The position numbers were made by a program, and so were the translations under genes. A DNA stretch of 64,000 nucleotides from Kribbella sandramycini. GTDB lineage: Bacteria; Actinomycetota; Actinomycetes; Propionibacteriales; Kribbellaceae. The notes under the pieces were generated by a model. That model was not told where the DNA came from. It saw only the letters and a program-made list of their open reading frames with translations, and ran no database searches. Position 1 is the stretch's first letter, and each line of letters begins with the position of its first letter. The stretch lies in contig NZ_JABJRC010000001.1 of the NCBI RefSeq assembly GCF_013131805.1, forward strand, positions 992,001-1,056,000, written 5' to 3'. Positions 9,930-18,188 of this stretch are shown here, in pieces.

Positions 9930-11000
9930 ATGACCGACCCCACCCCCACCCCACCCACCCCCGCCGAAGACCCGGCGAAGCCGGACGCGGTGGAGGCGGC
10001 CAAGGTGGACGCCACCCCAGCACCAGGCGGCGACGCGGCGGGCGCTCCGAAGTCTGACCCGACCCCGGACGGCGACACGAAGGCTGCGACGACACCTGCG
10101 GCAGCCGCCGAGCCGAAGGCAGACACGGAGAAGGCGAGCACGACGCCGGCCGCAGGCGCCGAGCCGAAGGTGAGCTCAGCAGACGGGGCCAAGGCTGAGG
10201 GGAAGTCGGCGGGCGACGCGAAGGCGGACGGGGCGAAGGCTGAGGTCGCGTCGGCGGGGGCGGCGAAGGTCGGCGCAACTAGTGCCGCGGGGGCGGCTAG
10301 TGAGGTGCCTGCGGCGGGGACTGCGGGGACGGACGCCACGAAGGCTGACGCGGCGAAGGCTGACGAGAAGCCGGCGGACGGGGCGAAGGCTGAGGGGACG
10401 CCGGCGGGCGCGGAGGGTGGCGGCGCGAAGGCGGAGGGGAAAGACGCGGCTGGTGGGGAGGGGGAGAAGAAAACTGCTTGGTGGCGGCGGGGGCCGTTTG
10501 TCACTGTGGGTGGGGCGCTGGTGGTGTTGGTGGCGCTGGCGGTGTTGGGGTACGTGTGGGGGCTGGGGCCGTTGAACCGGCTGAACACGGCGCAGGGGAT
10601 TGCGGTGCCGGCGAAGCTGGCGGGGCTGGAGCGGATCACGGACGAGGGGATTCGCAAACAGCTGCAGCTCGACACGACGCGGGAGGCGCTGAGCCGAATC
10701 AACGACGGCAAGCAGGCGACCGTCGAGGCGTACGGGAGTTTGAACGGCGACAAGATGTTCGTGGTGATCGCGCTCCGCGGCAAGGTCGACATCGACAAGA
10801 CCGTCGCGGACTCCGGCGCCCCGGCCGACAAGGTGAAGCGGGTCGGGAAGTCGACCTGCGTCGAGACCACCGGCAACCTGCCGACCCAGTGCTACCGCGG
10901 CTCGAACACGCTGACCGTGATCGCGCAGTCCGCCAACGAGGGGATCAGCGTCGACGAGGTCGCGCCGGTCGCCGTCGAGGCCTTCAACGCGATGCGCTGA
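9930..11000 (+). CDS. Membrane protein with long Ala/Lys/Glu/Pro-rich N-terminal tail
   Basis: ATG 9930 is preceded by GGAG at 9921-9924. The 356-residue product has about 180 residues of low-complexity sequence built from repeats such as KADGAKAE, then one transmembrane helix near 189-211 (VGGALVVLVALAVLGYVWG), then a folded outer domain of about 140 residues with two Cys that may form a disulfide. The topology suggests a disordered cytoplasmic tail and an external domain. The tail region is very G-rich at the DNA level. I do not recognise the outer domain, and no function is assigned. Confidence 0.75.
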   Translation: MTDPTPTPPTPAEDPAKPDAVEAAKVDATPAPGGDAAGAPKSDPTPDGDTKAATTPAAAAEPKADTEKASTTPAAGAEPKVSSADGAKAEGKSAGDAKADGAKAEVASAGAAKVGATSAAGAASEVPAAGTAGTDATKADAAKADEKPADGAKAEGTPAGAEGGGAKAEGKDAAGGEGEKKTAWWRRGPFVTVGGALVVLVALAVLGYVWGLGPLNRLNTAQGIAVPAKLAGLERITDEGIRKQLQLDTTREALSRINDGKQATVEAYGSLNGDKMFVVIALRGKVDIDKTVADSGAPADKVKRVGKSTCVETTGNLPTQCYRGSNTLTVIAQSANEGISVDEVAPVAVEAFNAMR

Positions 11001-11933
11001 CTACCCGAGGACGCCGGCGATCGCCGTCATCAGCGGGATCGAGATCAGCGTGCTGAGCAGGACGGCGCTGCGGGCGAGGGTGCGCGACGTCCGGTAATGG
11101 ACGGCGTACACGTAGACGTTCTGCGCGGTCGGGAGCGCGGCGAGCAGGGTCGGCGCGAGCAGGGCCGCGCCGTCCAGGCCGAGGACCCACCGGCCGACGG
11201 CGTACGCCGCGAGCGGTTGCAGCACGGTCTTCAGGACGACCGCGAGGACGACGTCCCGCTCCAGCGTGATCGAGTCCTTCGTCCCTGAGCTCAGGCTGAG
11301 CCCGTACGCGATCAGCGCGACCGGCACCGCCGCCGCGGCGAGCAGATCGATCGGCCGCATCATCAACGTCGGCAGCGGTACGTCGAACGCCGCGACCAAC
11401 AACCCGAGCAGCGACGCGACCGTCAGCGGGTTGCGCAGCGGCCGCGTCAGCACCGCGCGCCACTGCACCCGCCGCCCACTCCCCTGCCGATCGCCGTCCA
11501 GGATCGCGAACGCGACCGGCGCGAACACCAACAGCTGGAACAACACGATCGGCGCGACCAACGCGCCGTTCCCGAGCACGTACGCCGCGATCGGCACGCC
11601 GAGGTTGCCCGCGTTCACGTACGACGACGCGAGTACGCCGACCGTCACCTCCGAACGCGACCGCCGCCAGAGCAGCACCGCGACCAGCAGGAAGACCACC
11701 TGGACGACGACCAGACTGGCCAGGTTCGTCACCAGGACCACGGAGAAGATCGAGTGCAGATCCGCCCGCGCGACGGTGGTGAAAAGCAACGCGGGCGTCG
11801 CGACGAAGAACGCGACCCGCGACAACACCAGCTCGTCCTGTGCCTTCAGGACGCCGGCCAGGCCCACGAGATACCCGAGCAACGCCACCGCGATCAGCGC
11901 GACGAACGCACCTACGACGGCGGACACCCGCAC
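11001..11933 (-). CDS. AEC-family (auxin efflux carrier-like) transporter
   Basis: The 310-residue protein has about ten hydrophobic helices and the AEC motif NAGNLGVPI in the middle, which marks the discontinuous helix of this family. Members export small organic acids or are putative permeases; the substrate here is unknown. The start is GTG 11933 with GAGGAG upstream. Its stop abuts that of the convergent plus-strand gene with no gap (TGA then CTA). No regulator is adjacent. Confidence 0.9.
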   Translation of the reverse strand: MRVSAVVGAFVALIAVALLGYLVGLAGVLKAQDELVLSRVAFFVATPALLFTTVARADLHSIFSVVLVTNLASLVVVQVVFLLVAVLLWRRSRSEVTVGVLASSYVNAGNLGVPIAAYVLGNGALVAPIVLFQLLVFAPVAFAILDGDRQGSGRRVQWRAVLTRPLRNPLTVASLLGLLVAAFDVPLPTLMMRPIDLLAAAAVPVALIAYGLSLSSGTKDSITLERDVVLAVVLKTVLQPLAAYAVGRWVLGLDGAALLAPTLLAALPTAQNVYVYAVHYRTSRTLARSAVLLSTLISIPLMTAIAGVLG

Positions 11934-12074
11934 TCAACTCCTCGGCTCGAGACATCCGGATCGTATCCCGGACCGATGGATCCGTCCTTTCGGGCAGTCA
12001 CTCCCCGGATGCCTTCACGCTCCGCGCATGACCGCCTACCCTGAGACATATCACCTGGGGGAAGGACCATCGCC

Positions 12075-13433
12075 ATGCCCGCCCACTTCACCCGGACGGC
12101 GCTCGCCGTCGCAGCACTGCTCACTGTCACGATCGTTCCGGCCGGCGCGGCGCCCGGAGACGATCCGGGCTCCTCGGGGTTCGGCTCCGACCCCGCATCG
12201 CCGGGTTACCGGAGTACGCCGAACGCATCCGGCGCGCCGACACCGTCCGCGCCGCGCGCCGACGGCACGCTACCCCTCGGTGATGCCGACCTCACCGAGA
12301 CGCGGACCGATCAGGCGCTCGCTCCCGGCGTCACGCTGACCAAGATCGTCCGTGGCACCGAGCCGGCCGCCCCGGACGAGATCGGTACGACGACGCGCGG
12401 CCCCTGGGTGGTCAATGTGGTGACGATCGACCCGGCGACGGCGCAGGGTCGGGTGCAGACGACGTACGGGCCGGATCTGGCGCGGGTCGAGAAGACGTCG
12501 CAGCTGGTGAAGAGCGCGGCCGCCGTGGTCGGCGCGAACGCGTCGTTCTTCACGTTCACCGCGAACCCGACGTACCCGGGTGAGCCGGTCGGGCTGGGGA
12601 TCTTCGACGGTCAGCTGATCAGCGAACCGCTGGTGAACGCGACCGAGGCCAACTTGCTGATCGATGCCCGCAGCAACCAAGTTGTGGCCGACAAGCTGCG
12701 CTGGACCGGGCAGGTGAAGAACCGCGGCACCGCGGCGACACTGCCGCTGGAGTTCGTCAACCATCCCCCGGTGGTCCCCGCCACCTGCACCGATCCCGAT
12801 CAGACGATCTGCACGGCCGCGGGCGACGTCGTCCTGTTCACTCCGCACTTCGCCGCCAAGACACCCACCGGGCCTGGGATCGAGATCGTCTTGGACCGCC
12901 TCGGCTGCGTCGTCCGGACGTCGACCACCCGCGGCAGCTCGATCACCGTCAGCCAGTTCGCGCTGCAGGCGACCGGCCGGGACACGAACGCGCTCCTCGC
13001 GCTGACCGCGGCCGGCGGCTGCATCGACCGCAGCCACACGCTCACCAACGAGGCCGGCGCTCCCGTCACCCTGCATCGCGGCCTGTACGGCGTCACCGGT
13101 CGCTACCGGCTCACACGCGACGGCGCGATCGTCGTCCCGGGTGGCTCCGGGAGCTTCTTCGCGCGGAACCCGCGGACGATCGCCGGCTCGACCGCCGGGG
13201 GCAAGGTGGTGATCGCGACCATCGACGGCCGCCAGACCACCAGCGTCGGGACGACGTTGGCGGAAACCGGCGCTGTCGCCCAGGCCTTGGCGATGCACAA
13301 CTCCATCAACCTGGACGGCGGCGGCTCGACGGCGATGGCGCGGACGGACGGGACGCTGATCAACCGGCCGAGCGGGACGAACGGAGCCGAGCGTTACGTC
13401 GGGGACGCGCTCGTCTACTACCCGACGCGGTGA
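12075..13433 (+). CDS. Secreted phosphodiester glycosidase family protein (copy 1)
   Basis: The 452-residue product has a signal peptide (TALAVAALLTVTIVPAGAAP) and a Pro/Ser-rich linker before the catalytic domain. The C-terminal half carries the NAGPA-type motifs VNVVTIDPA, GANASFFTF and SINLDGGGSTAM, known from the phosphodiester glycosidase (uncovering enzyme) family, which removes sugar from phosphodiester-linked glycans. The start is supported by GGGGGAAGGA upstream. It is followed by a close paralog in the same direction. The real substrate, perhaps a cell-wall or extracellular glycan phosphate, is not visible from sequence. Confidence 0.9.
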   Translation: MPAHFTRTALAVAALLTVTIVPAGAAPGDDPGSSGFGSDPASPGYRSTPNASGAPTPSAPRADGTLPLGDADLTETRTDQALAPGVTLTKIVRGTEPAAPDEIGTTTRGPWVVNVVTIDPATAQGRVQTTYGPDLARVEKTSQLVKSAAAVVGANASFFTFTANPTYPGEPVGLGIFDGQLISEPLVNATEANLLIDARSNQVVADKLRWTGQVKNRGTAATLPLEFVNHPPVVPATCTDPDQTICTAAGDVVLFTPHFAAKTPTGPGIEIVLDRLGCVVRTSTTRGSSITVSQFALQATGRDTNALLALTAAGGCIDRSHTLTNEAGAPVTLHRGLYGVTGRYRLTRDGAIVVPGGSGSFFARNPRTIAGSTAGGKVVIATIDGRQTTSVGTTLAETGAVAQALAMHNSINLDGGGSTAMARTDGTLINRPSGTNGAERYVGDALVYYPTR

Positions 13434-13447
13434 AGGCGGACCGCCCC

Positions 13448-13526
13448 CACTCACCAACTCCGGCTCCACCCCGCGACACGCCGTCCGGCACGGCGTGTCG
13501 TGACCTGCGCGGAGAGTTGGTGAGTG
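13448..13526. repeat. Two-tier inverted repeat between the glycosidase paralogs
   Basis: Outer perfect 13-bp arms CACTCACCAACTC (13448-13460) and GAGTTGGTGAGTG (13514-13526) enclose inner perfect 11-bp arms CGACACGCCGT (13474-13484) and ACGGCGTGTCG (13490-13500) with a 5-base loop. It may be a terminator for copy 1 or a structured RNA. It lies 14 bases after the copy 1 stop. Confidence 0.7.
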
Positions 13527-13623
13527 TCTGGGGCCCGCCCTCCCCGTGGCGTAACCTGGTGGATGCTGACCGGAAAACGGGTGGAGAGGAAAGATTCCAC
13601 CGAAACGGGGCAGGATGCCGGGT

Positions 13624-14874
13624 ATGACTGCTTCCGCTCAGCTCCGGCTCGCCGCCGCTCTGCTCACTGTCACGGCCTCGTTGACCGCGCTTCCGGCCGC
13701 CGCTACGCCTGGTGGGTTGCCCTTGGGCGATGGCGATCTGGCCGAGACCCGGACGACCGAGACGCTGGCGCGTGGGGTGACGTTGACCCGGATCGTGCGG
13801 GGGACGGAGCCCGCGCCGGCCGATCAGATCAACACGACGACGCGCGGGCCGTGGGTGGTGAGCGTGTTGACGATTGATCCGCGGCGGGCCCGGGGGCGGT
13901 TGGAGGCGACGTACGGCGCGGATCTGGCGCGGGTCGAGAAGACGTCGGAGCTGGTGAAGTCGGCGGGGGCGGTGGCGGGGGTGAACGCGTCGTTCTTCAC
14001 GTTCACCGCGAACCCGGCGTACCCGGGTGAGCAGGTGGGGCTCGGGGTGTTCGGTGGCAAGCTGCTCAGTGAGCCGCTGGCCGACCCGGCCGAGGCGAAC
14101 CTGCTGATCGATGCCAAGCGCAACAAGATGCTGACCGGGCACGTGAGCTGGAGTGGTCAGGTTCGGAACCGGTGGACCGGGGCCCGGTTGCCGCTGGAGT
14201 TCGTGAATCACCCGCCGGTGGTGCCTGCGGGGTGTCCCGACCCCGATCAGACGGTGTGCGCGGTCGCGGGTGACATCGTCCTGTTCACACCGGAGTTCGC
14301 CGCGGCCACGCCGTCCGGCGCCGGGGTCGAGGTCGTGCTGGACCGCCGGGGCTGCGCCGTCCGAACGGCCACCACCCGCGGCACCACGCTCACGCCCAGC
14401 CAGTTCGCCCTCCAAGCCACCGGCCAGGACACGAAAGCCCTACTGGCCCTCACGAACCGCGGCTGCCTGGACCGCAAGGTCGAACTCACCGACGCCCAGG
14501 GCCACCGGGTCCCGCTCCACAAAGACCTGTACGGCGTCACCGGCCGCTACCAACTCACCGCCAACGGCGCCGTCGTCGTCCCACCCGGCTCCGGCTCCTT
14601 CTTCGACCGCAACCCCCGCACCATCGCCGGCACTACCCGCGACGGCAAGATCCTCCTCGCCACCATCGACGGCCGCCAAACCACCAGCGTAGGCACCACC
14701 CTGAACGAAACCGCCGCCGTAGCCCACGCCCTAGGCCTGCTCAACTCCATCAACCTCGACGGCGGCGGCTCCACCGCCATGTCCCGCGCCAACGGCACCC
14801 TCATCAACCACCCCAGCAACACCAACGGCGCCGAAAGAGCGGTAGGCGACGCCCTCGTCTTCCTCCCCAAGTAG
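13624..14874 (+). CDS. Secreted phosphodiester glycosidase family protein (copy 2)
   Basis: This is a tandem paralog of the preceding gene, sharing most of its sequence from LPLGD-DL-ETRT onward (for example GANASFFTF becomes GVNASFFTF, and SINLDGGGSTAM is unchanged), but lacking the linker. ATG 13624 is preferred, with AGGA 8 bases upstream; ATG 13615 is in frame but overlaps that site. The signal peptide is LRLAAALLTVTASLTALPAAA. The product is 416 residues. Codon use shifts within the gene: the first half is G-rich at third positions and the second half strongly C-rich. It converges on gltX across a perfect hairpin. Confidence 0.9.
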   Translation: MTASAQLRLAAALLTVTASLTALPAAATPGGLPLGDGDLAETRTTETLARGVTLTRIVRGTEPAPADQINTTTRGPWVVSVLTIDPRRARGRLEATYGADLARVEKTSELVKSAGAVAGVNASFFTFTANPAYPGEQVGLGVFGGKLLSEPLADPAEANLLIDAKRNKMLTGHVSWSGQVRNRWTGARLPLEFVNHPPVVPAGCPDPDQTVCAVAGDIVLFTPEFAAATPSGAGVEVVLDRRGCAVRTATTRGTTLTPSQFALQATGQDTKALLALTNRGCLDRKVELTDAQGHRVPLHKDLYGVTGRYQLTANGAVVVPPGSGSFFDRNPRTIAGTTRDGKILLATIDGRQTTSVGTTLNETAAVAHALGLLNSINLDGGGSTAMSRANGTLINHPSNTNGAERAVGDALVFLPK

Positions 14875-14882
14875 TAAGAGCC

Positions 14883-14915
14883 TCCGCGGTACGCCGAGCG
14901 CCGGCGTACCGCGGA
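14883..14915. terminator. Bidirectional terminator between glycosidase copy 2 and gltX
   Basis: TCCGCGGTACGCC (14883-14895) and GGCGTACCGCGGA (14903-14915) are perfect 13-bp arms with a 7-base loop, placed 9 bases after the plus-strand stop and 8 bases after the minus-strand gltX stop. Confidence 0.8.
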
Positions 14916-14922
14916 AGCCTGT

Positions 14923-16575
14923 TCAGTTGGTGAGGGCTTTGAGGCGGCGGAGGGTTTCTTCGGCGCCTAGGGCTTGGGTGGTGGCGTGGAGGTCGGGGGA
15001 ACGGGTGGCGCCGGTGATGGCTACGCGGACGAGTTGGGAGGCTTCGCGGATGGAGCCGGGGTAAGCGTCCGGGTTCTTCTTGTATTCCTTGGGGTTGGGG
15101 GCGAAGCCGTGTTTGGCGGCGAGGTCGCGGAGCTGGTTGAACCAGTCGGCGGGGTCGTCGCGGTGCTCGTAGGTGTCGACGAGGTCCTGGGCGAAGGCGC
15201 GGACGACGTCGGGGGCCACGTTCAGGGCGGCGATGCGCTCGTCGGCGGGGCCGGTGACGAGCTGGAAGAGCTGGGGGAAGAAGAAGCCGTAGGCGTCGCG
15301 GAAGTCGGACCACTTGCGGAGGTCCTTGCGCGGGTTCTCGACGCCGTCGCGCTCGACAGCGAGCGCGCGCAGCGCGAGCTCCGGCTCGGCCGCCAGGACC
15401 GGGACGAGCTCGGCGTCGTACGTCGCCGCCCACACGCGCACCGCGTCGAGGATCTGCTGCCCGCTCAGCGTGGCGATGTGGTCGGCGCTGATGTCCTCGA
15501 GCTTCACCAGGTCGACGAGCGGACCGGCGACACCACACTGGTCGAGCTGGATCGGCGCGGCCAGCGCCTCGGTGAGCGGGATCTCCGCGAGCCGGCCGTT
15601 GGCCAGACCGCGCAGGTAATAGAGGACGGCATCCGCCGGGAAGCCCGCGCCGATGTAGAAGTCGACACCGGCCTCCGGGTCCTTGCGCTTGGACAGCTTC
15701 CGCTTGCCGCCCGGGATGTGCTTCATCAGCGGCGCGATGTGCGCGTACTCGATCGGCTCGAACTCCAGCGCCGCGAACAGCTGCAGGTGCAGCGGCACGG
15801 ACGAGATCCACTCGTCGCCGCGGATCACCAGGTTCACCCGCATCAGGTGGTCGTCGACGGCGTGCGCGAAGTGGTACGTCGGGAGCCGCGGCGAGGTGTC
15901 CGAAGCCTTCAGGATGACCGCGTCGTTCCGGTTCGCCTCGTGCTCGAGCCGGCCGCGGATCGCGTCGACGAACCGCGCGCGCTGACCGTCGGCGTCCGCC
16001 GGCGCGCGGAAGCGCACGACGTACGGCGCCCCCTCGGCAAGCTTGGCCGCGACATCCTCGGCGGACGCGTCACGCCAGATCGCCCACTTGCCGTAGTAGC
16101 CGGTGGGGACCTTGTTCGCCTGCTGGCGGCCGGTGATGTCGGCGAGCTCCTCCTTGGTGGCGAAGCACAGGTACGCCTTGCCCTCGCGGAGCAGGTGCCG
16201 CACGTAGGTCAGGTAGATCTGCTCGCGCTGCGACTGCAGGTACGGCCCGTAGGCGCCCTTGCTCGCATCCTCGTCGGACTCGATCCCGAAGTACGCGAAC
16301 CCGCGCTCGAACTGCTCCAGCGCGCCTTCGACCTCACGCGACTGGTCAGTGTCCTCGACCCGGACCAGGTACGCACCGCCGGTGTTGGTTGCGATGTCCC
16401 GGTCGATCATCCCGACGTAGATACCGCCGATGTGGATGAAACCGGTCGGCGACGGGCCGAGCCGCGTCACCTTCGCACCCTCGGCCAGCTCTCGCTGCGG
16501 GTACTGCTCTTCCCAGTACGCCGGCTCCGGCAGATCAGCAGGGAACAGGCCATCGATGACCGCGCGGTCGAGCAT
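14923..16575 (-). CDS. gltX: Glutamyl-tRNA synthetase, clostridial-like long form
   Basis: The 550-residue class I synthetase has LGPSPTGFIHIGG (HIGH box 48-51), GYYGKWAIWRD, LPTYHFAHAVDDHLMR, IRGDEWISS and KRKLSKRKDPEAG (KMSKS-type loop near 290). It charges glutamate to tRNA-Glu. The usual actinobacterial GltX is shorter (around 490 residues). From memory, the YWEEQYP-R-L-EGAKVTR start and the KLSKRKDPEA block resemble the roughly 550-residue enzymes of clostridia. It may therefore be a second, acquired copy. The catalytic motifs are intact. No clear GGAGG site precedes the ATG. Confidence 0.92.
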   Translation of the reverse strand: MLDRAVIDGLFPADLPEPAYWEEQYPQRELAEGAKVTRLGPSPTGFIHIGGIYVGMIDRDIATNTGGAYLVRVEDTDQSREVEGALEQFERGFAYFGIESDEDASKGAYGPYLQSQREQIYLTYVRHLLREGKAYLCFATKEELADITGRQQANKVPTGYYGKWAIWRDASAEDVAAKLAEGAPYVVRFRAPADADGQRARFVDAIRGRLEHEANRNDAVILKASDTSPRLPTYHFAHAVDDHLMRVNLVIRGDEWISSVPLHLQLFAALEFEPIEYAHIAPLMKHIPGGKRKLSKRKDPEAGVDFYIGAGFPADAVLYYLRGLANGRLAEIPLTEALAAPIQLDQCGVAGPLVDLVKLEDISADHIATLSGQQILDAVRVWAATYDAELVPVLAAEPELALRALAVERDGVENPRKDLRKWSDFRDAYGFFFPQLFQLVTGPADERIAALNVAPDVVRAFAQDLVDTYEHRDDPADWFNQLRDLAAKHGFAPNPKEYKKNPDAYPGSIREASQLVRVAITGATRSPDLHATTQALGAEETLRRLKALTN

Positions 16576-16638
16576 TTTTAGCTACGTCTCACTTCCGGGT
16601 CGAGCAGAGGGGTGCCAACCGGTCGAGCCTAGCAAGTT

Positions 16639-17019
16639 TCACAGCGTCGCACGGTGGGCCCGGTTGGTGCCGATCAGTTCGTCGAGCGAGTCCCGGGTCT
16701 GGAGCAACTCCACGATGTACGCCGACAATCGGTCGCGCTCCTCGGCCATCCGCTCGAGCGCCGCGTCCGACGTCTCGTGACTGGGGCGATCCATACAGGG
16801 CAGCAGATCCGCAACCGTCCGGCTGGACAGGCCCGCGCTGAACATCCGCTGGATGAACGCGACCCGCTCGACCGCCGCGGCGTCGTAGTGCCGCTGCCCG
16901 CTCTCGCTGCGCTCGCTCGCGAGCAGCCCCTGTTCCTCGTAGTACCGCAGCGATCGGACGCTGACACCGGTCCGCCGGGACAGCTCGCCGATCCGCATCG
17001 ACGGTGTGACCTGGACCAC
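16639..17019 (-). CDS. MerR-family transcriptional regulator
   Basis: The product has an N-terminal winged helix-turn-helix (MRIGELSRRTGVSVRSLRYYEEQGLL) and a coiled-coil C-terminal half ending in LLQTRDSLDELIGTNRAH. GTG 17019 has GAGGGG 9 bases upstream and gives 126 residues; ATG 16998 is an alternative of 119 residues. MerR proteins twist overlong promoters to activate them. It is divergent from an old yellow enzyme gene, and the space between them holds a dyad inside a 20-bp spacer. One Cys (in LLPCMDRPS) may be a sensing residue; the inducer, probably an electrophile, is inferred. Confidence 0.92.
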   Translation of the reverse strand: MVQVTPSMRIGELSRRTGVSVRSLRYYEEQGLLASERSESGQRHYDAAAVERVAFIQRMFSAGLSSRTVADLLPCMDRPSHETSDAALERMAEERDRLSAYIVELLQTRDSLDELIGTNRAHRATL

Positions 17020-17025
17020 GATTCT

Positions 17026-17057
17026 TTGCCCCTCACATGGATGTGAGCTTTTAGCGT
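17026..17057 (+). promoter_or_regulatory. MerR-type overlong-spacer promoter with operator dyad
   Basis: A -35-like TTGCCC (17026-17031) and -10-like TAGCGT (17052-17057) are separated by 20 bp. That spacer holds the perfect dyad CTCACAT-GG-ATGTGAG (17032-17047). This is the known architecture of MerR-activated promoters. The -10 ends 7 bases before the reductase ATG, so that mRNA would be leaderless. The dyad also abuts the merR ribosome site. Confidence 0.7.
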
Positions 17058-17064
17058 AACCGCT

Positions 17065-18144
17065 ATGACCACTCTCTTCGACAACCACCAACTCGGCCCC
17101 CTCCCGCTCCCCAACCGGCTCGTGATGGCGCCGATGACGCGCGTCCGCGCCGCGGCCGGCGGGTTGGCGACACCCGAGATGGCGACCTACTACGCCCAGC
17201 GCGCCACAGCCGGCCTGATCGTCTCCGAAGGGGTGCAGCCGAGTCTGATCGGGCAATCGAACCCCGGTACGCCGGGTCTGCATACCGCCGAGCAGCAGGA
17301 GTCCTGGCGGCAGGTGACCGCTGCAGTGCACGCGAACGGCGGCCGGATCTTCGCCCAGATCATGCACGGCGGCCGCGTCTCACACCCATCGACCAACGGA
17401 CTCCAACCGGCCGGCCCGTCCGCCGTCCCCGCGGTCGGCGAGGTGTTCACGCCGACCGGTCGCCAACCCGCTCCGATCCCCCGGTCCATGACGACAGCCG
17501 AAGTACCGGACCACGCCCGCTCGTACGCCGAAGCCGCGCGCCGCGGAGTCGACGCCGGTTTCGACGGCGTGGAGCTCCATGGCGCGAACGGCTATCTGAT
17601 CCAGCAGTTCCTTTCCAGCAACGCGAACCTGCGCACCGATCGGTACGGCGGCTCGATCGCGAATCGCATCCGCTTCGCCGTCGAAGCGGTCACCCAGACC
17701 GTCGACACGATCGGCGCCGACCGGACCGGCATCCGCCTCTCCCCCGGCGCGACGATCTGGGGTGTCGAGGAGTACGACGTCCTCCCCCTCTACACCGAGC
17801 TCGTCCAGGAGCTGGCTCGCCTCGACCTCGCCTACCTCCACCTCGAGGTCACAACCGACGCCGAGACCCTCCTGACCCTGCGCAACCTCTGGCCCAACAC
17901 CCTCATCATCAACCCAGGGCCACCCCTCGGCCCCGGGCAAACCACCCCCGCCGACGCCGAGACCTGGCTACGCCAAGGCGCCGACCTCATCTCCTTCGGA
18001 CGCGCCTTCATCGCCAACCCCGACCTGGTCGAGCGCCTCCGCAACCACCTCCCCCTCACCCCCGCCGACGAGTCGACCTACTTCGAAGGCGGCACCCGCG
18101 GCTATCTCACCTACCCGCCGTACCACTACGCGACTTCGGCGTGA
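17065..18144 (+). CDS. Old yellow enzyme family ene-reductase
   Basis: The 359-residue TIM-barrel flavoprotein has NRLVMAPMTRVRA at the FMN site, HGGRVSH, and the substrate-binding pair H172/N175 in ELHGANGYLIQQF, followed by NLRTDRYGGS. Enzymes of this type use NADPH and FMN to reduce activated alkenes, quinones or nitroesters in the cytoplasm. It is divergent from a MerR gene and probably under its control through the dyad at 17032-17047, suggesting a response to electrophiles. The 3' end is strongly C-rich. The exact substrate is unknown. Confidence 0.95.
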   Translation: MTTLFDNHQLGPLPLPNRLVMAPMTRVRAAAGGLATPEMATYYAQRATAGLIVSEGVQPSLIGQSNPGTPGLHTAEQQESWRQVTAAVHANGGRIFAQIMHGGRVSHPSTNGLQPAGPSAVPAVGEVFTPTGRQPAPIPRSMTTAEVPDHARSYAEAARRGVDAGFDGVELHGANGYLIQQFLSSNANLRTDRYGGSIANRIRFAVEAVTQTVDTIGADRTGIRLSPGATIWGVEEYDVLPLYTELVQELARLDLAYLHLEVTTDAETLLTLRNLWPNTLIINPGPPLGPGQTTPADAETWLRQGADLISFGRAFIANPDLVERLRNHLPLTPADESTYFEGGTRGYLTYPPYHYATSA

Positions 18145-18188
18145 GGAAGGGTTGTTGCGGTCCGCAGTCCGGTCGATACTCGGCGAGC

